Assembly (NCBI GenBank): GCA_016937215.1
Contig: JAFGWI010000227.1
Location: 1-49,319, forward strand
DNA from: Spirochaetales bacterium
GTDB taxonomy: Bacteria > Spirochaetota > Spirochaetia > SZUA-6 > JAFGRV01
Direction: 5' to 3'
DNA length: 49,319 bases
Shown: piece by piece, positions 9,504 to 18,173 of the stretch
How the letters are laid out: each line of letters opens with the position of its first letter
Numbering within the stretch: the first letter of the stretch is position 1
Position numbers and translations under genes: made by a program
Notes under the pieces: model-generated
What the model was told of the DNA's origin: nothing
Database searches by the model: none
The model's input: the letters and a program-made list of their open reading frames with translations, nothing else

Positions 9504-9633
9504 TTTTAAAAACTCCTTTTTAAAAATAGTTTTGTTTCTTTTTGTTTTCTTGTATAAAAGCCTTATATAATCGAATTTTATTAGGAATTGTTATTTGGTC
9601 TAAAACTTTTAAAGGCTTTTTTGGCTATCCATA

Positions 9634-9667
9634 TAAAAAATAAGCGGCAAGGAAATTTCCCTGCCAC
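9634..9667 (-). terminator. Intrinsic terminator of the GH10 gene
   Basis: Hairpin ggcaaggaa/ttccctgcc (about 9646-9666, one mismatch) followed on the minus strand by a T-rich run (complement of aaaaaataa). About 25 bases after the GH10 stop. Confidence 0.7.
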
Positions 9668-9691
9668 TGTAAAAATCAGTATTTCAAGAGA

Positions 9692-11749
9692 TTAGCAATT
9701 AAAATCGCTGATCGCCCCAACGTATTTTTGGGCAATTAGCAAGGCATCAATAATATTCACTGTGTCATTACAGTCAACATCAAGACACTCAGGTTTTGCT
9801 ACGTTATAGCTTGGATCAACATAGTAGCTGGCAGCCATCAAAGCATCAACAATATTTACGACACCGTCGTCATTACCATCGCCCTTTAAAGTGCAGCCAG
9901 GATCCTGCCCGCCGATTCTGATTGTTCCGTCTATTGTATTTGCTCCCACATTTTTTGTTTCAGCATCGGTAAGCATGTTGATATTGATTGAAACATAGGT
10001 ATTACCTTCCAGAGATCCTGCTTTGAAGAACAGGGTGAGGAAGTCAAGACCGGTTCCAGGACCAACACCGGTTACATCAAACCCCGTAATGGAGATAGTA
10101 CCAGATACTCCCGCGTTAGAGGCAGCCATGTAGCCCTGTGTGCCGGCTTTTGCACCATCTTTATTGGCTGCTGTATCCACGGTGATATAGCTGGGATCAT
10201 ATTTTACATCGATTCCGTATGATGCAATGGCTCTATTGTCAGAGGACAGGGCAACGCCTAAGGTGAAGCTGCTGTTAGCTGCCACATTCTTTGTAAGCGG
10301 AGAAATGGCCAATTGGGCTTCAGCTGGAGGAGGAGTTGTTGGATCCGGTGGTGTTGTGGTTGTGACAGCCGCGGTCGGGAACTGGATATATCCTGAGCAG
10401 TGCATCATTTCGGAAAATGAGCCGCCGCAGGAACTATCCTGCCAAACACCTGTGTTGATTTCCTGGTCCTCTGCCTGGTAAGTTGTTCCATGGTAAATAA
10501 TATAGTCGAGCTGTACGTCCATGCCGTTATCAACGTTGTCATCGTTGGTGTAATGAACCTCTACCAGACCGTTACCGCTTGTTACATAATCTGACATGGT
10601 TGTTGTAAGGGTAAAGCTGGCAACAGTAGAACCGTCAACCTTGATATCAAGATTCTCACCGCCAACAGTGCCCGCGGCTCTCACGATGATCGCGTCCGGA
10701 CCGAGGTCTGGTGTGGGTGTTGGAGGATCGGTTGGAGTCGGGGGAGGCGTTGGAGTGCCCACATCAGGTCGTTGTGCCATGTAATTCTTGATCCATGTCA
10801 AAGCAGGTCTTTCATTTCCGTTTGAGTACATGATCCAGGCATTGTTTCTCCAGTGGTGGCCTTCAAGGTATCCCCAAAGGGTCAAACCGGCAACAGCCTG
10901 GTGCTCATAAAAAAGCGGGAACAATTGAGCGTATTTGTCTGATTGTTGTTGTTCGCTGTTCATGACAATGTCCATCTCGGATACATAAATCGGTATGCCT
11001 GTGTTTCCCAGTTCCGTTGTTCGGCTTCTGATGGAGTTGATATCAATACTTTCAAGACCATGGTTCTGAATGCCGATACCGTCAATCAGGTTTCGTGTTT
11101 TAAGGATAGTAACAAGCTTAACATAATCACTTACTGCGGTCCAGCCTTCAATAACGTTATATTCGTTAATGAGAAGTAACGAGTTTGGGCAGTATTGTCG
11201 TGCCTTTTCAAAGGCCCAGACTACCCAGTCCCAGCCTGTTGAACCATTGCCGCCAATGGCATCTTTATAAGGCGGGGTTACATGGAACATCTCGTTAACA
11301 ACATCGATCATTTCAGTGTCAGGATAGCGTTCTCCATAGAGTCGTATCCATTCTTCAACTTCTTCCTTTTGTTCGTTTGCCGGCAGGTTCTGTATCCATT
11401 GTGGCCATTGAGAACCCCAGACAAATACATGGTGTTTGTAGGGAAAACCCTTGTCCCTGGTCCATTTGTACATGGCATCCATGGTGGTCCAGTTCATTCT
11501 GTCCCGGCTTGGTTCCGCTGAATCCCATTTACCGGCATTTTCAGCTGTCAACTGATTCCAGTACTGGGAAAATTTGAGTGGCTCTGAGCCACCGTACCAG
11601 ATGTTTCCTACCCATTTTTCCTTGTTCTGTGCCATCTGACCAAATGCTGAAAATGTGATCAACACCAGGCAGATAACCAAAGCAACGCGTATGAGTGCAG
11701 TTGGTACTAATTTGGTTTCGTTTGTTTTTTGATCCTTCAAATTTTTCAT
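9692..11749 (-). CDS. GH10 xylanase with CBM60-like, cohesin-like and dockerin modules
   Basis: Secreted endo-beta-1,4-xylanase. Order: signal peptide (to about 38), GH10 (about 42-328) with acid/base Glu153 (VVNEMF) and nucleophile Glu258 (YVSEMD), Pro/Thr linker, a CBM60-like calcium-dependent xylan-binding module (about 352-460: DAIIVRAAGTVGGE, later YQAEDQEINTGVW and CGGS), second linker, a cohesin-like beta-sandwich (about 478-615) and a dockerin (about 621-685). The cohesin-like module shares SYGIDVKYD, AGTQGY and TGFDVTGVGP with matching blocks in the protein at 31138-34050 (AYGMTVDYS, AGTDGF, TGFDVNGIGP). Having both a cohesin-like and a dockerin module on one enzyme is unusual. GGAGG ribosome site before the ATG. 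Confidence 0.9.
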   Translation of the reverse strand: MKNLKDQKTNETKLVPTALIRVALVICLVLITFSAFGQMAQNKEKWVGNIWYGGSEPLKFSQYWNQLTAENAGKWDSAEPSRDRMNWTTMDAMYKWTRDKGFPYKHHVFVWGSQWPQWIQNLPANEQKEEVEEWIRLYGERYPDTEMIDVVNEMFHVTPPYKDAIGGNGSTGWDWVVWAFEKARQYCPNSLLLINEYNVIEGWTAVSDYVKLVTILKTRNLIDGIGIQNHGLESIDINSIRSRTTELGNTGIPIYVSEMDIVMNSEQQQSDKYAQLFPLFYEHQAVAGLTLWGYLEGHHWRNNAWIMYSNGNERPALTWIKNYMAQRPDVGTPTPPPTPTDPPTPTPDLGPDAIIVRAAGTVGGENLDIKVDGSTVASFTLTTTMSDYVTSGNGLVEVHYTNDDNVDNGMDVQLDYIIYHGTTYQAEDQEINTGVWQDSSCGGSFSEMMHCSGYIQFPTAAVTTTTPPDPTTPPPAEAQLAISPLTKNVAANSSFTLGVALSSDNRAIASYGIDVKYDPSYITVDTAANKDGAKAGTQGYMAASNAGVSGTISITGFDVTGVGPGTGLDFLTLFFKAGSLEGNTYVSININMLTDAETKNVGANTIDGTIRIGGQDPGCTLKGDGNDDGVVNIVDALMAASYYVDPSYNVAKPECLDVDCNDTVNIIDALLIAQKYVGAISDFNC

Positions 11750-11894
11750 TTAAACCTCCATTTTGTTTTCTTTAAGTTAGATGAAATGAATGAATCTTTC
11801 GCGAAAAAAAATTAAAACTGAAAAAAACTGATACTTTATATGCAGATTTTTCAATTTTTTTTACCTTCCTTAATTTTTTATATTTTGTGAATGA

Positions 11895-14651
11895 TTATTC
11901 ACATGAAAATTCGTCTATGAGTCCAACATAATATTGTGCCACAAGAAGGGCGTCGACGATATCGATTTTTTGGCTGCAATTAACATCAGCCTTTTCTTCT
12001 ATGAAAATACCTGAAACAGGCAGATTCACATAACGCTGCGCGATGAGCAAAGCGTCGACAATGTTGACAACACCATCATCATTCACATCGCCAGAAGCAT
12101 GGGTGTTGTTACCCAGGGCCAGATCCCTTATCTCACTTGCAGATAAATGTCTGTTGTAAATAAAGAATTCTTCAATTTCCGCGTTCAAATAGGGGTCATG
12201 GGACCATTGAGAACGCCCGATGAAATTAAATGTGGTAAAGCCCAGGTCTGAAGGGCTCAAGGATACATTATTATTTCGGCCCGCTTCTTCGCCATTTATA
12301 TAGAGAATTCCCGTGGAACCCTGTTTTGAGACTGCCAGATGCTGCCATGCTCCTGTTGGTAAAGCTGAATTGGCATTAATACCCTGTTCTCCTTCGGTAC
12401 TGGAAATGGTAATGGTGAAATAGGGATAACCGGTTGTACCTGATTGGGGAGTCAGCATCATGAAACTATTGGTGCCGCTTCCAAAATCAAAAATTCTGAC
12501 CCAGTCAGTAAGGTTGTTGAGCTTTACCCTACAGGCAATGGTAAAATCACCCACGTCGGTCAACATCCCGCCAGGCAAATCGCCGTATTCATCTGTGCCG
12601 TTTAAGCTGTAGGGTCCACCAGAAAAAATGGGATCATTCTGGGGTTCTCTTGTTACCACTGGTGTTGGAACCGGGGTAGGGGTTCCTTGCCCGGGCAACA
12701 TATGCTGATACTCAGGTTCCAGACCAGCGTTATTGATTATAGCGAGTGCTTCAGCCGGCCAATTGGCATTGGGATACACATGAAGATTGGTGATCGAGCA
12801 ATTGGGAGCTCCTGTTTGCTGGGAACTGCTGGTTGAATAAATATTATCATAATGATTATCATGCTTGCGGCCCCAATCATTCAATTCAAAATTATCCTGG
12901 CCTGGTACAATTTCAAATACAAGGTCTTTTCCTGTATACCCGGCAGTTCCTTCGTCGGGATGATAAACGCCCTGAAAATGGGTTGTAGAAGCCTTTACAT
13001 AATTATAGCTTGCTTCGGAATTGGGCTGAGCACCGATTGTGTAAAAAGCGCCTGAATCGTGGAGGGTTTTCATGCATTCGATAACACGATTATAATTGAA
13101 GGTATTGTTTCTGCAAGATTTTGTTGGATTGTTCGGAACAGCCACTTCATCAAAATTACACCATCCCCAACCAACACTCACGGCACCGTAATTTGTACTT
13201 TCAATATGATTGTGAATAATCTTGAGAGTGTCCACAAAATAGGCTGTAATAGCCTGATGGGCCAAATACATATTGGTTGTGTCGAATATATAATTGTTGC
13301 TTATGGTGTTATTTTTACAAACACCTTCAACAGAAGGTGAATATTTTTCATGTTCTCCTCCGTCGCCTATATACAGGTGCTGGGGATGGCCGACTTGAAT
13401 CCCAGAACCGCCGATGTCGGTAATGGAATTGCCGAGAATGGTACAATTGCTGACATCATTGATAAGGCTAATGCCTTCATTTCCGATGTGCTTAATTTTG
13501 TTTTCAATAAAGTCGATGGAATCGGCGCTCGTAACATTGATGACACCCAGCATAACATCAAAAACCCTGTATTTTGTGTTATGGTGATTTGAATCAGCAA
13601 AGGCCACATCAAAGGTTGAACTCTGCACCGTGGTTTTTCCATAGGACCCGCCAACCATGGGGAGTTCGGCCTCTGTGTTTGCAAAGGTGATTCCTTTAAA
13701 GGTAATATTTTTTACCCTGTTGGTTAAGGATGTCCCGGAAATTTCAATCAAGGTTTCTAACTTCGGCGCGTATACCTCGGCTGTGCTCATATTTTCGCCA
13801 TCACGGTAGTAATACAAGGTTGAGGTTGACTTGTTAAAATAGAATTCGCCGGGGCTGTCAAGAAATTCATAGGCATTCTGAATAAAATGAGAACCACTTG
13901 TGGCAAAACCGGCATTCCAGCCCTGATTCATGGCAATTGCCGCAAAGGGCTGCTGGAATTTCAGAATACGGGAATTTCCTTCAGTGCTGATCTCTCTTAC
14001 GCATACCAGATTCTGGTTCCAGGTGGTGCTGTTAATGATTTCAACATCCTCCGCGTTTTCCAGTAAAGGCACATCATTGGTACTGTATTTCGCGCCATCG
14101 GCTTTGGAACCGCTGACCCAGGCCCACTCAGCTTGTCCAGCTCTAATGCTGTAGGTCCCCCAGCTGCCCTGGCATGTCACTGTTTTTCTGGCCATAAAGG
14201 CTCGTTTTTCATTAACAATGAGAGTGCGCAATTTGCTGTTACGAACCAGTTGGGCTTTGTAAATATTCCCGCTGTGCTGGGTCCAGCCTGTGACCTGTTC
14301 GCCGCCGTTAAGCACAGGTTCTTCTCCAGGATAAGCTTCATAAAACACGGTATAACCATTTGTTCCGGAATCAGCAGGAGTGAGTACGATAGCTTTCTGA
14401 AATTCGTAATTCCCGCCGCGAAGAATAATGTGAATATCAGCTGTCATGTTGGAATTTACCTGCCTGACAGCTTGCTGGGCAGCTGAAAGTGTTAAAAAGG
14501 GCTGTTCAAGAGTCCCTGGATTAGTATCACTCCCATCCGGGGCCACATAAAATTTGCTTTGTCCATAAATCATACTTGCGCTTAAGGCAAGAAGACATAA
14601 AAAGAACAGTTTCTTTAAAGTTTGTTTTGGTTTCGCTTTATTAATTTTCAT
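11895..14651 (-). CDS. Right-handed beta-helix (GH141-like) enzyme with LamG and dockerin
   Basis: A 918-residue secreted protein: signal peptide (1-31), parallel beta-helix domain (about 33-665) opening with KFYVAPDGSDTNPGT as in GH141/GH120 and related beta-helix enzymes, Thr/Pro linker, LamG (about 688-850), dockerin (about 854-918). Known GH141 members include a xylanase from Clostridium thermocellum and an alpha-L-fucosidase from Bacteroides; the N-terminal layout here is closest to that family in my reading, but catalytic residues could not be assigned. Start: the frame stays open upstream to 14696, but the ATG at 14651 has TAGGTAGGA before it and directly begins the signal peptide. It is not followed by a good terminator; a 7-bp hairpin overlaps the stop codon. 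Confidence 0.8.
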   Translation of the reverse strand: MKINKAKPKQTLKKLFFLCLLALSASMIYGQSKFYVAPDGSDTNPGTLEQPFLTLSAAQQAVRQVNSNMTADIHIILRGGNYEFQKAIVLTPADSGTNGYTVFYEAYPGEEPVLNGGEQVTGWTQHSGNIYKAQLVRNSKLRTLIVNEKRAFMARKTVTCQGSWGTYSIRAGQAEWAWVSGSKADGAKYSTNDVPLLENAEDVEIINSTTWNQNLVCVREISTEGNSRILKFQQPFAAIAMNQGWNAGFATSGSHFIQNAYEFLDSPGEFYFNKSTSTLYYYRDGENMSTAEVYAPKLETLIEISGTSLTNRVKNITFKGITFANTEAELPMVGGSYGKTTVQSSTFDVAFADSNHHNTKYRVFDVMLGVINVTSADSIDFIENKIKHIGNEGISLINDVSNCTILGNSITDIGGSGIQVGHPQHLYIGDGGEHEKYSPSVEGVCKNNTISNNYIFDTTNMYLAHQAITAYFVDTLKIIHNHIESTNYGAVSVGWGWCNFDEVAVPNNPTKSCRNNTFNYNRVIECMKTLHDSGAFYTIGAQPNSEASYNYVKASTTHFQGVYHPDEGTAGYTGKDLVFEIVPGQDNFELNDWGRKHDNHYDNIYSTSSSQQTGAPNCSITNLHVYPNANWPAEALAIINNAGLEPEYQHMLPGQGTPTPVPTPVVTREPQNDPIFSGGPYSLNGTDEYGDLPGGMLTDVGDFTIACRVKLNNLTDWVRIFDFGSGTNSFMMLTPQSGTTGYPYFTITISSTEGEQGINANSALPTGAWQHLAVSKQGSTGILYINGEEAGRNNNVSLSPSDLGFTTFNFIGRSQWSHDPYLNAEIEEFFIYNRHLSASEIRDLALGNNTHASGDVNDDGVVNIVDALLIAQRYVNLPVSGIFIEEKADVNCSQKIDIVDALLVAQYYVGLIDEFSCE

Positions 14652-14666
14652 TTTTATCCTACCTAT

Positions 14667-14696
14667 AGTATAAGTGATTTTAACCTCAATTTGCAA
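14667..14696 (-). promoter_or_regulatory. Possible sigma-70 promoter of the beta-helix gene
   Basis: TTGCAA (14691-14696), 18-base spacer, TATACT (14667-14672) on the minus strand. The predicted RNA start lies only about 10 bases before the ATG, which would give a very short leader that still contains most of the ribosome site. Confidence 0.4.
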
Positions 14697-14890
14697 TGAA
14701 AATATCTTGAACCATGGGATATTTATAACTCCTGGAAAATGATCCCTTTAAACTGAAATACGAATACACTTATATTTCCTTTCTTTAATTTAATCTCTTG
14801 AATACTGAAAAAAACTGATGTTTACCGATTTTAAAAATTCAGTCATTTTTAAAAATCGCTGAGAGATATTTATCAAGTCCTGTTGTATCA

Positions 14891-15040
14891 GGGCGTTGCC
14901 TGCCTCCGCGTTGCGTCAGCAGGCCCGGGCTTTCCAGGGCTACGCTCCGCTTCGACCAGAATGGCGGCGGAAAATCGCCGCCATTCTGTTGGCTGCGCCT
15001 GTTCTGAAGAACAGGCTTGCCCCCTTCCAATCCCTAACGC
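14891..15040 (+). repeat. Dispersed intergenic repeat, copy 3
   Basis: One of the best-preserved copies: begins GGGCGTTGCCTGCC, has the GGCCCGGGCTTTCC core, a CGCTCCGCTTCGA tract, the hairpin aatggcggc/gccgccatt (about 14960-14986), a second hairpin gcctgttc/gaacaggc, and ends CAATCCCTAACGC. It lies between two minus-strand hydrolase genes, opposite in orientation to both. Confidence 0.85.
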
Positions 15041-15202
15041 ATCTGACATATTGGCTCATTAAAGCTTTTCAAATACCTCCTTTTTTTTTATTGCCAGCAT
15101 CAATTTTTTTCCTTCGGGATATACAGGAAACAATCCGTTAATTCTTGAAATCGCCAAAGGCTATAACGACCTTTGCCTTGAGCTTCTATAATACGAAATA
15201 GA

Positions 15203-17668
15203 CTATCTGCAGAATGAATCAATCATTCCGACATAGTACTGCGCGACCAAAAGGCCATCAACGATGTTAATCACATTATCACAGTTTACGTCTGCATTGG
15301 CTTCAATAAAAACACCGTTGATAGGTATACCGACATAACGCTGCGCGATCATCAGAGTATCAACTATGTTTATCACCTTGTCATCATTCACATCGCCAAG
15401 TAAGCCCTGAGGTTCTTGTGTTATATCAGCATTGGCAAAAGCAACCACATAGGCTAATATGGAATTCCAACCCAGAGTGTGTTCATTAGTGGTGAATTCT
15501 GCCTGGCTTTCTTCGTAGCATTTGGCCGGAAAAATGGAAAGGCCCTCGCCATTGTATTTATTTGGTCCTCCGGGCATTATGCCCTGGGGAATCCCGGGTA
15601 AGCCATCATAAGCCCAACTGGAGAAAATCAGTTTTATTGCATCATCACCGTACCCGGAAACAAAACTCTTTCGCATGGGGTTGGCGCCCAAAATCCAGTT
15701 CAGTGAAGAGCGGGTAAATTTTCCGGCTTCCTCTGGGTTTGCTCCGAAAATATGGGAACCGATCAAAACTTCACGGGAGCAGCCGAGAACGATGCTGTTG
15801 CTTCCCCAGTAATAATTGCCATTTTCAATAACATTTCCCCAGGGATTGGCTTTGTAACGATTCAATTTATTTTGCGCCCAGCTTGCAAAATGTGATTCAA
15901 ACCAGGTTTTTATGGTACTGTCCTGACTTCTGGCTTTCATGTAATTATAAAAACCATTCTCCCATCCAAAGCTACCATCTCCACTTGGTGTTTCATAAAG
16001 TTTCTGGTAATTCGCTTTGATATAATCATGACAACTTGTATCGTTGGTTACCCGGAATAGTGCTGCCGCAGCCCAGAATCGCTCCCGCTGATCATCATCT
16101 GTTGCATAGGGCCCTTCGGGCGCGCGAATATTGTTGGGGTGCTGTTTTAGGAAATTCCATCCACCGATTGCCGCGCTGAGGCATTGCTGGGAAAAAGAAG
16201 AATCAAAATCTTCGTACAGTAGAGATGCATGAGCCAGAATACCAACTGCGCTGGCTGTATCGATTGTGGATTTGATGTTGGATACACCATCCTGAAAATC
16301 CATGATAACTCTGTTGCCCTCTGTAAAGTTTTCATCAAATGAAACTCGGCAGTAAAAACCACCGCTTTGTGCTTCTTGCATCTTCAAGATCCATTCCAGT
16401 TCCCATCTTACTTCATCAAGAATATCGGGTACCCCGTTTCCACTTTCGGGAATGTTGTTTTGATTGTCTTTAAAAACCTCTGGATAAAGTTCATAGGCGC
16501 TTAAAAGAGATGCGGCAGCCACGGCCCCTGTTACAATGTATTTGTTCGGGTCTCCGGCATCGTACCAGCCTTTGGAAACGTCCCTGATTATTCCGGGATT
16601 TGAAGCCATCGGACAATTGAAGTCTTCAGGTGTTTTATCCTGCCTGGGATAGTCGGTCACATAGGGTGCTGCCAAGTCAATATTGGCGCGTTGGTAAAAG
16701 AAATAGCGTGAAACATCTATCAGTAAATCTTCAAAAACATTGTTTCCTATTTTAAAGCGAGGTGAATTTTCAATGCCAGGGGCATCAACTGAAATATAAT
16801 ATTGGCCGGGTTGTCTGAAATCAGAAAAATCAGCTTTTAAAACAACTTCTCCCGAATCATATTGGTCGTACGCGCTGACCAGGGTGAGTTGTCCACTATA
16901 AGCAACAGAGTTGTTGGAAGCGTTTTTTAAATGAAATGCTGTGCCGGCTGCCGCATGGAAATCATCTTCAAAACCGGTCACAAAAGCATATTTCTCGGTT
17001 GCCTCCTGAAAACCGACCTGATTTACCTTAATCGCCGGAAAGGCTTCTTCTTTATCGGGTGATGTCAGTTTTAATTGATTAATCCATACACAAAAAGGTG
17101 AGTTGGTAACTCTGTCCAATAAAATAGCTTTTGCGTTATAAGGATCCATTCCCAGAGAGGGGCTAAGAATGTCTTTTAATGGAATTTTGATATGCTGCCA
17201 GTTGGTCGTTACTGATCCATATCTGCTCAGTTCAACAAAAATTGTTTTTTCAACACCCGATGCTCGTTCTTCGACATGGTCAACCGCACCGATTTTAAAA
17301 TTTTCCCCTCCATCTCGTCCTTTTACATTGAATTCCAGATAACCATTAGGCACATAACGTGTTACATCATGACTGTTCCATTCAGCCATTACCAGAATAG
17401 CCGACATCCAGCCTGAAGTTAATTCATGTAATAGTTGGAACCGTATTGAAGGCAGGGCTTCGAAGGTTACTTGTGTATCCACCGGTAAATTACCATTGAC
17501 AACTTCCAGCTCTCCGCCGCTTCCTGACCAACCACTTACTTTATCCTTGAATACATAAAAGTTGGGCAGGTCACGCCAACCCAGAGGGGCCTGGGCATAT
17601 AATGTAATAAGATTAGTGAAGACAAGAAGGATACACAATAAAATCATTGCCAAGTTTTGTCTTTTCAT
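15203..17668 (-). CDS. GH9 endoglucanase with jelly-roll CBM, Ig-like domain and dockerin
   Basis: Secreted cellulase of 821 residues. Order: signal peptide (1-26), a jelly-roll module of CBM11/CBM30 or CBM4 type (about 30-205), the CelD_N immunoglobulin-like domain (about 210-308), GH9 catalytic (alpha/alpha)6 barrel (about 312-745) and dockerin (about 756-821). The GH9 base motif WYDAGDPNKY holds Asp370 and Asp373, and the C-terminal acid is the Glu (about 729) in TTNEHTLGWNS, equivalent to the NExxxxWN motif. The Ig-plus-GH9 layout is that of cellulosomal GH9 endo- or processive glucanases. GGAGG precedes the ATG by about five bases. No strong terminator; a repeat copy lies 160 bases downstream. 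Confidence 0.92.
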   Translation of the reverse strand: MKRQNLAMILLCILLVFTNLITLYAQAPLGWRDLPNFYVFKDKVSGWSGSGGELEVVNGNLPVDTQVTFEALPSIRFQLLHELTSGWMSAILVMAEWNSHDVTRYVPNGYLEFNVKGRDGGENFKIGAVDHVEERASGVEKTIFVELSRYGSVTTNWQHIKIPLKDILSPSLGMDPYNAKAILLDRVTNSPFCVWINQLKLTSPDKEEAFPAIKVNQVGFQEATEKYAFVTGFEDDFHAAAGTAFHLKNASNNSVAYSGQLTLVSAYDQYDSGEVVLKADFSDFRQPGQYYISVDAPGIENSPRFKIGNNVFEDLLIDVSRYFFYQRANIDLAAPYVTDYPRQDKTPEDFNCPMASNPGIIRDVSKGWYDAGDPNKYIVTGAVAAASLLSAYELYPEVFKDNQNNIPESGNGVPDILDEVRWELEWILKMQEAQSGGFYCRVSFDENFTEGNRVIMDFQDGVSNIKSTIDTASAVGILAHASLLYEDFDSSFSQQCLSAAIGGWNFLKQHPNNIRAPEGPYATDDDQRERFWAAAALFRVTNDTSCHDYIKANYQKLYETPSGDGSFGWENGFYNYMKARSQDSTIKTWFESHFASWAQNKLNRYKANPWGNVIENGNYYWGSNSIVLGCSREVLIGSHIFGANPEEAGKFTRSSLNWILGANPMRKSFVSGYGDDAIKLIFSSWAYDGLPGIPQGIMPGGPNKYNGEGLSIFPAKCYEESQAEFTTNEHTLGWNSILAYVVAFANADITQEPQGLLGDVNDDKVINIVDTLMIAQRYVGIPINGVFIEANADVNCDNVINIVDGLLVAQYYVGMIDSFCR

Positions 17669-18173
17669 TTTTCCTCCATTTTTTTGGCTTTCTTAAATAA
17701 TTATTACTTTAAATTTCCCTATTTTCTAAATCAATTCCCTGGAAATCCTTTAAAACAGTTGCTCATGGGAATGGATGTTCTTTTAAATCCAAAATTGAAA
17801 TTGCGCTTATTGAAATAAATGGCAATTTATTTTAATTCATCTAGACTCAAAAAAACAATTAACAATTAAACTTGGTTATCAGTCTTGCATAAAACTGGGT
17901 TGTCAGTAGGGCATCAATAATAAAATAATAAGTTTTCAGCCTGAATCAACCAGGCTAAAAACCTTTCATAACACAGTGGCTCTTGCCAAACTGAGGTTTT
18001 GCAATAATCACTAAAAAAGCGAATACAATATCTTGCTACCAAATAATCAGCTTTTTTTCTTTCGCTAGCCTCTGAATGCTAATGCCTGAATTCTGCAATT
18101 AGCTCAACTGACTAAGTATTTAACTTCATCAAACAGTAAAATCATGAAATTGAAAATGCCGTTTTCTTCGGAA
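17669..18173. other. Intergenic region with a dockerin relic
   Basis: About 500 bases between two minus-strand hydrolase genes. It contains the decayed dockerin end at 17859-17921 (listed separately) and an imperfect hairpin near 17936-17960 (agcctg/caggct). The rest is AT-rich and shows no gene. Confidence 0.5.
17859..17921 (-). pseudogene. Relic of a dockerin C terminus
   Basis: On the minus strand the frame reads IIDALLTTQFYARLITKFNC followed by a TAA stop. Compare IVDALLVAQFYVGLISEFC-stop at the end of the GH43 gene at 22000. The stop is in the expected place, but upstream codons lose all similarity at once, so only the last F-hand helix of a former dockerin gene remains. Confidence 0.75.

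Noticed and set aside
11886-11903. Hairpin over the stop codon of the beta-helix gene (tgtgaat/attcaca) as terminator
   Set aside because: Only seven AT-rich pairs, and the minus strand continues with A-rich sequence instead of a T run.
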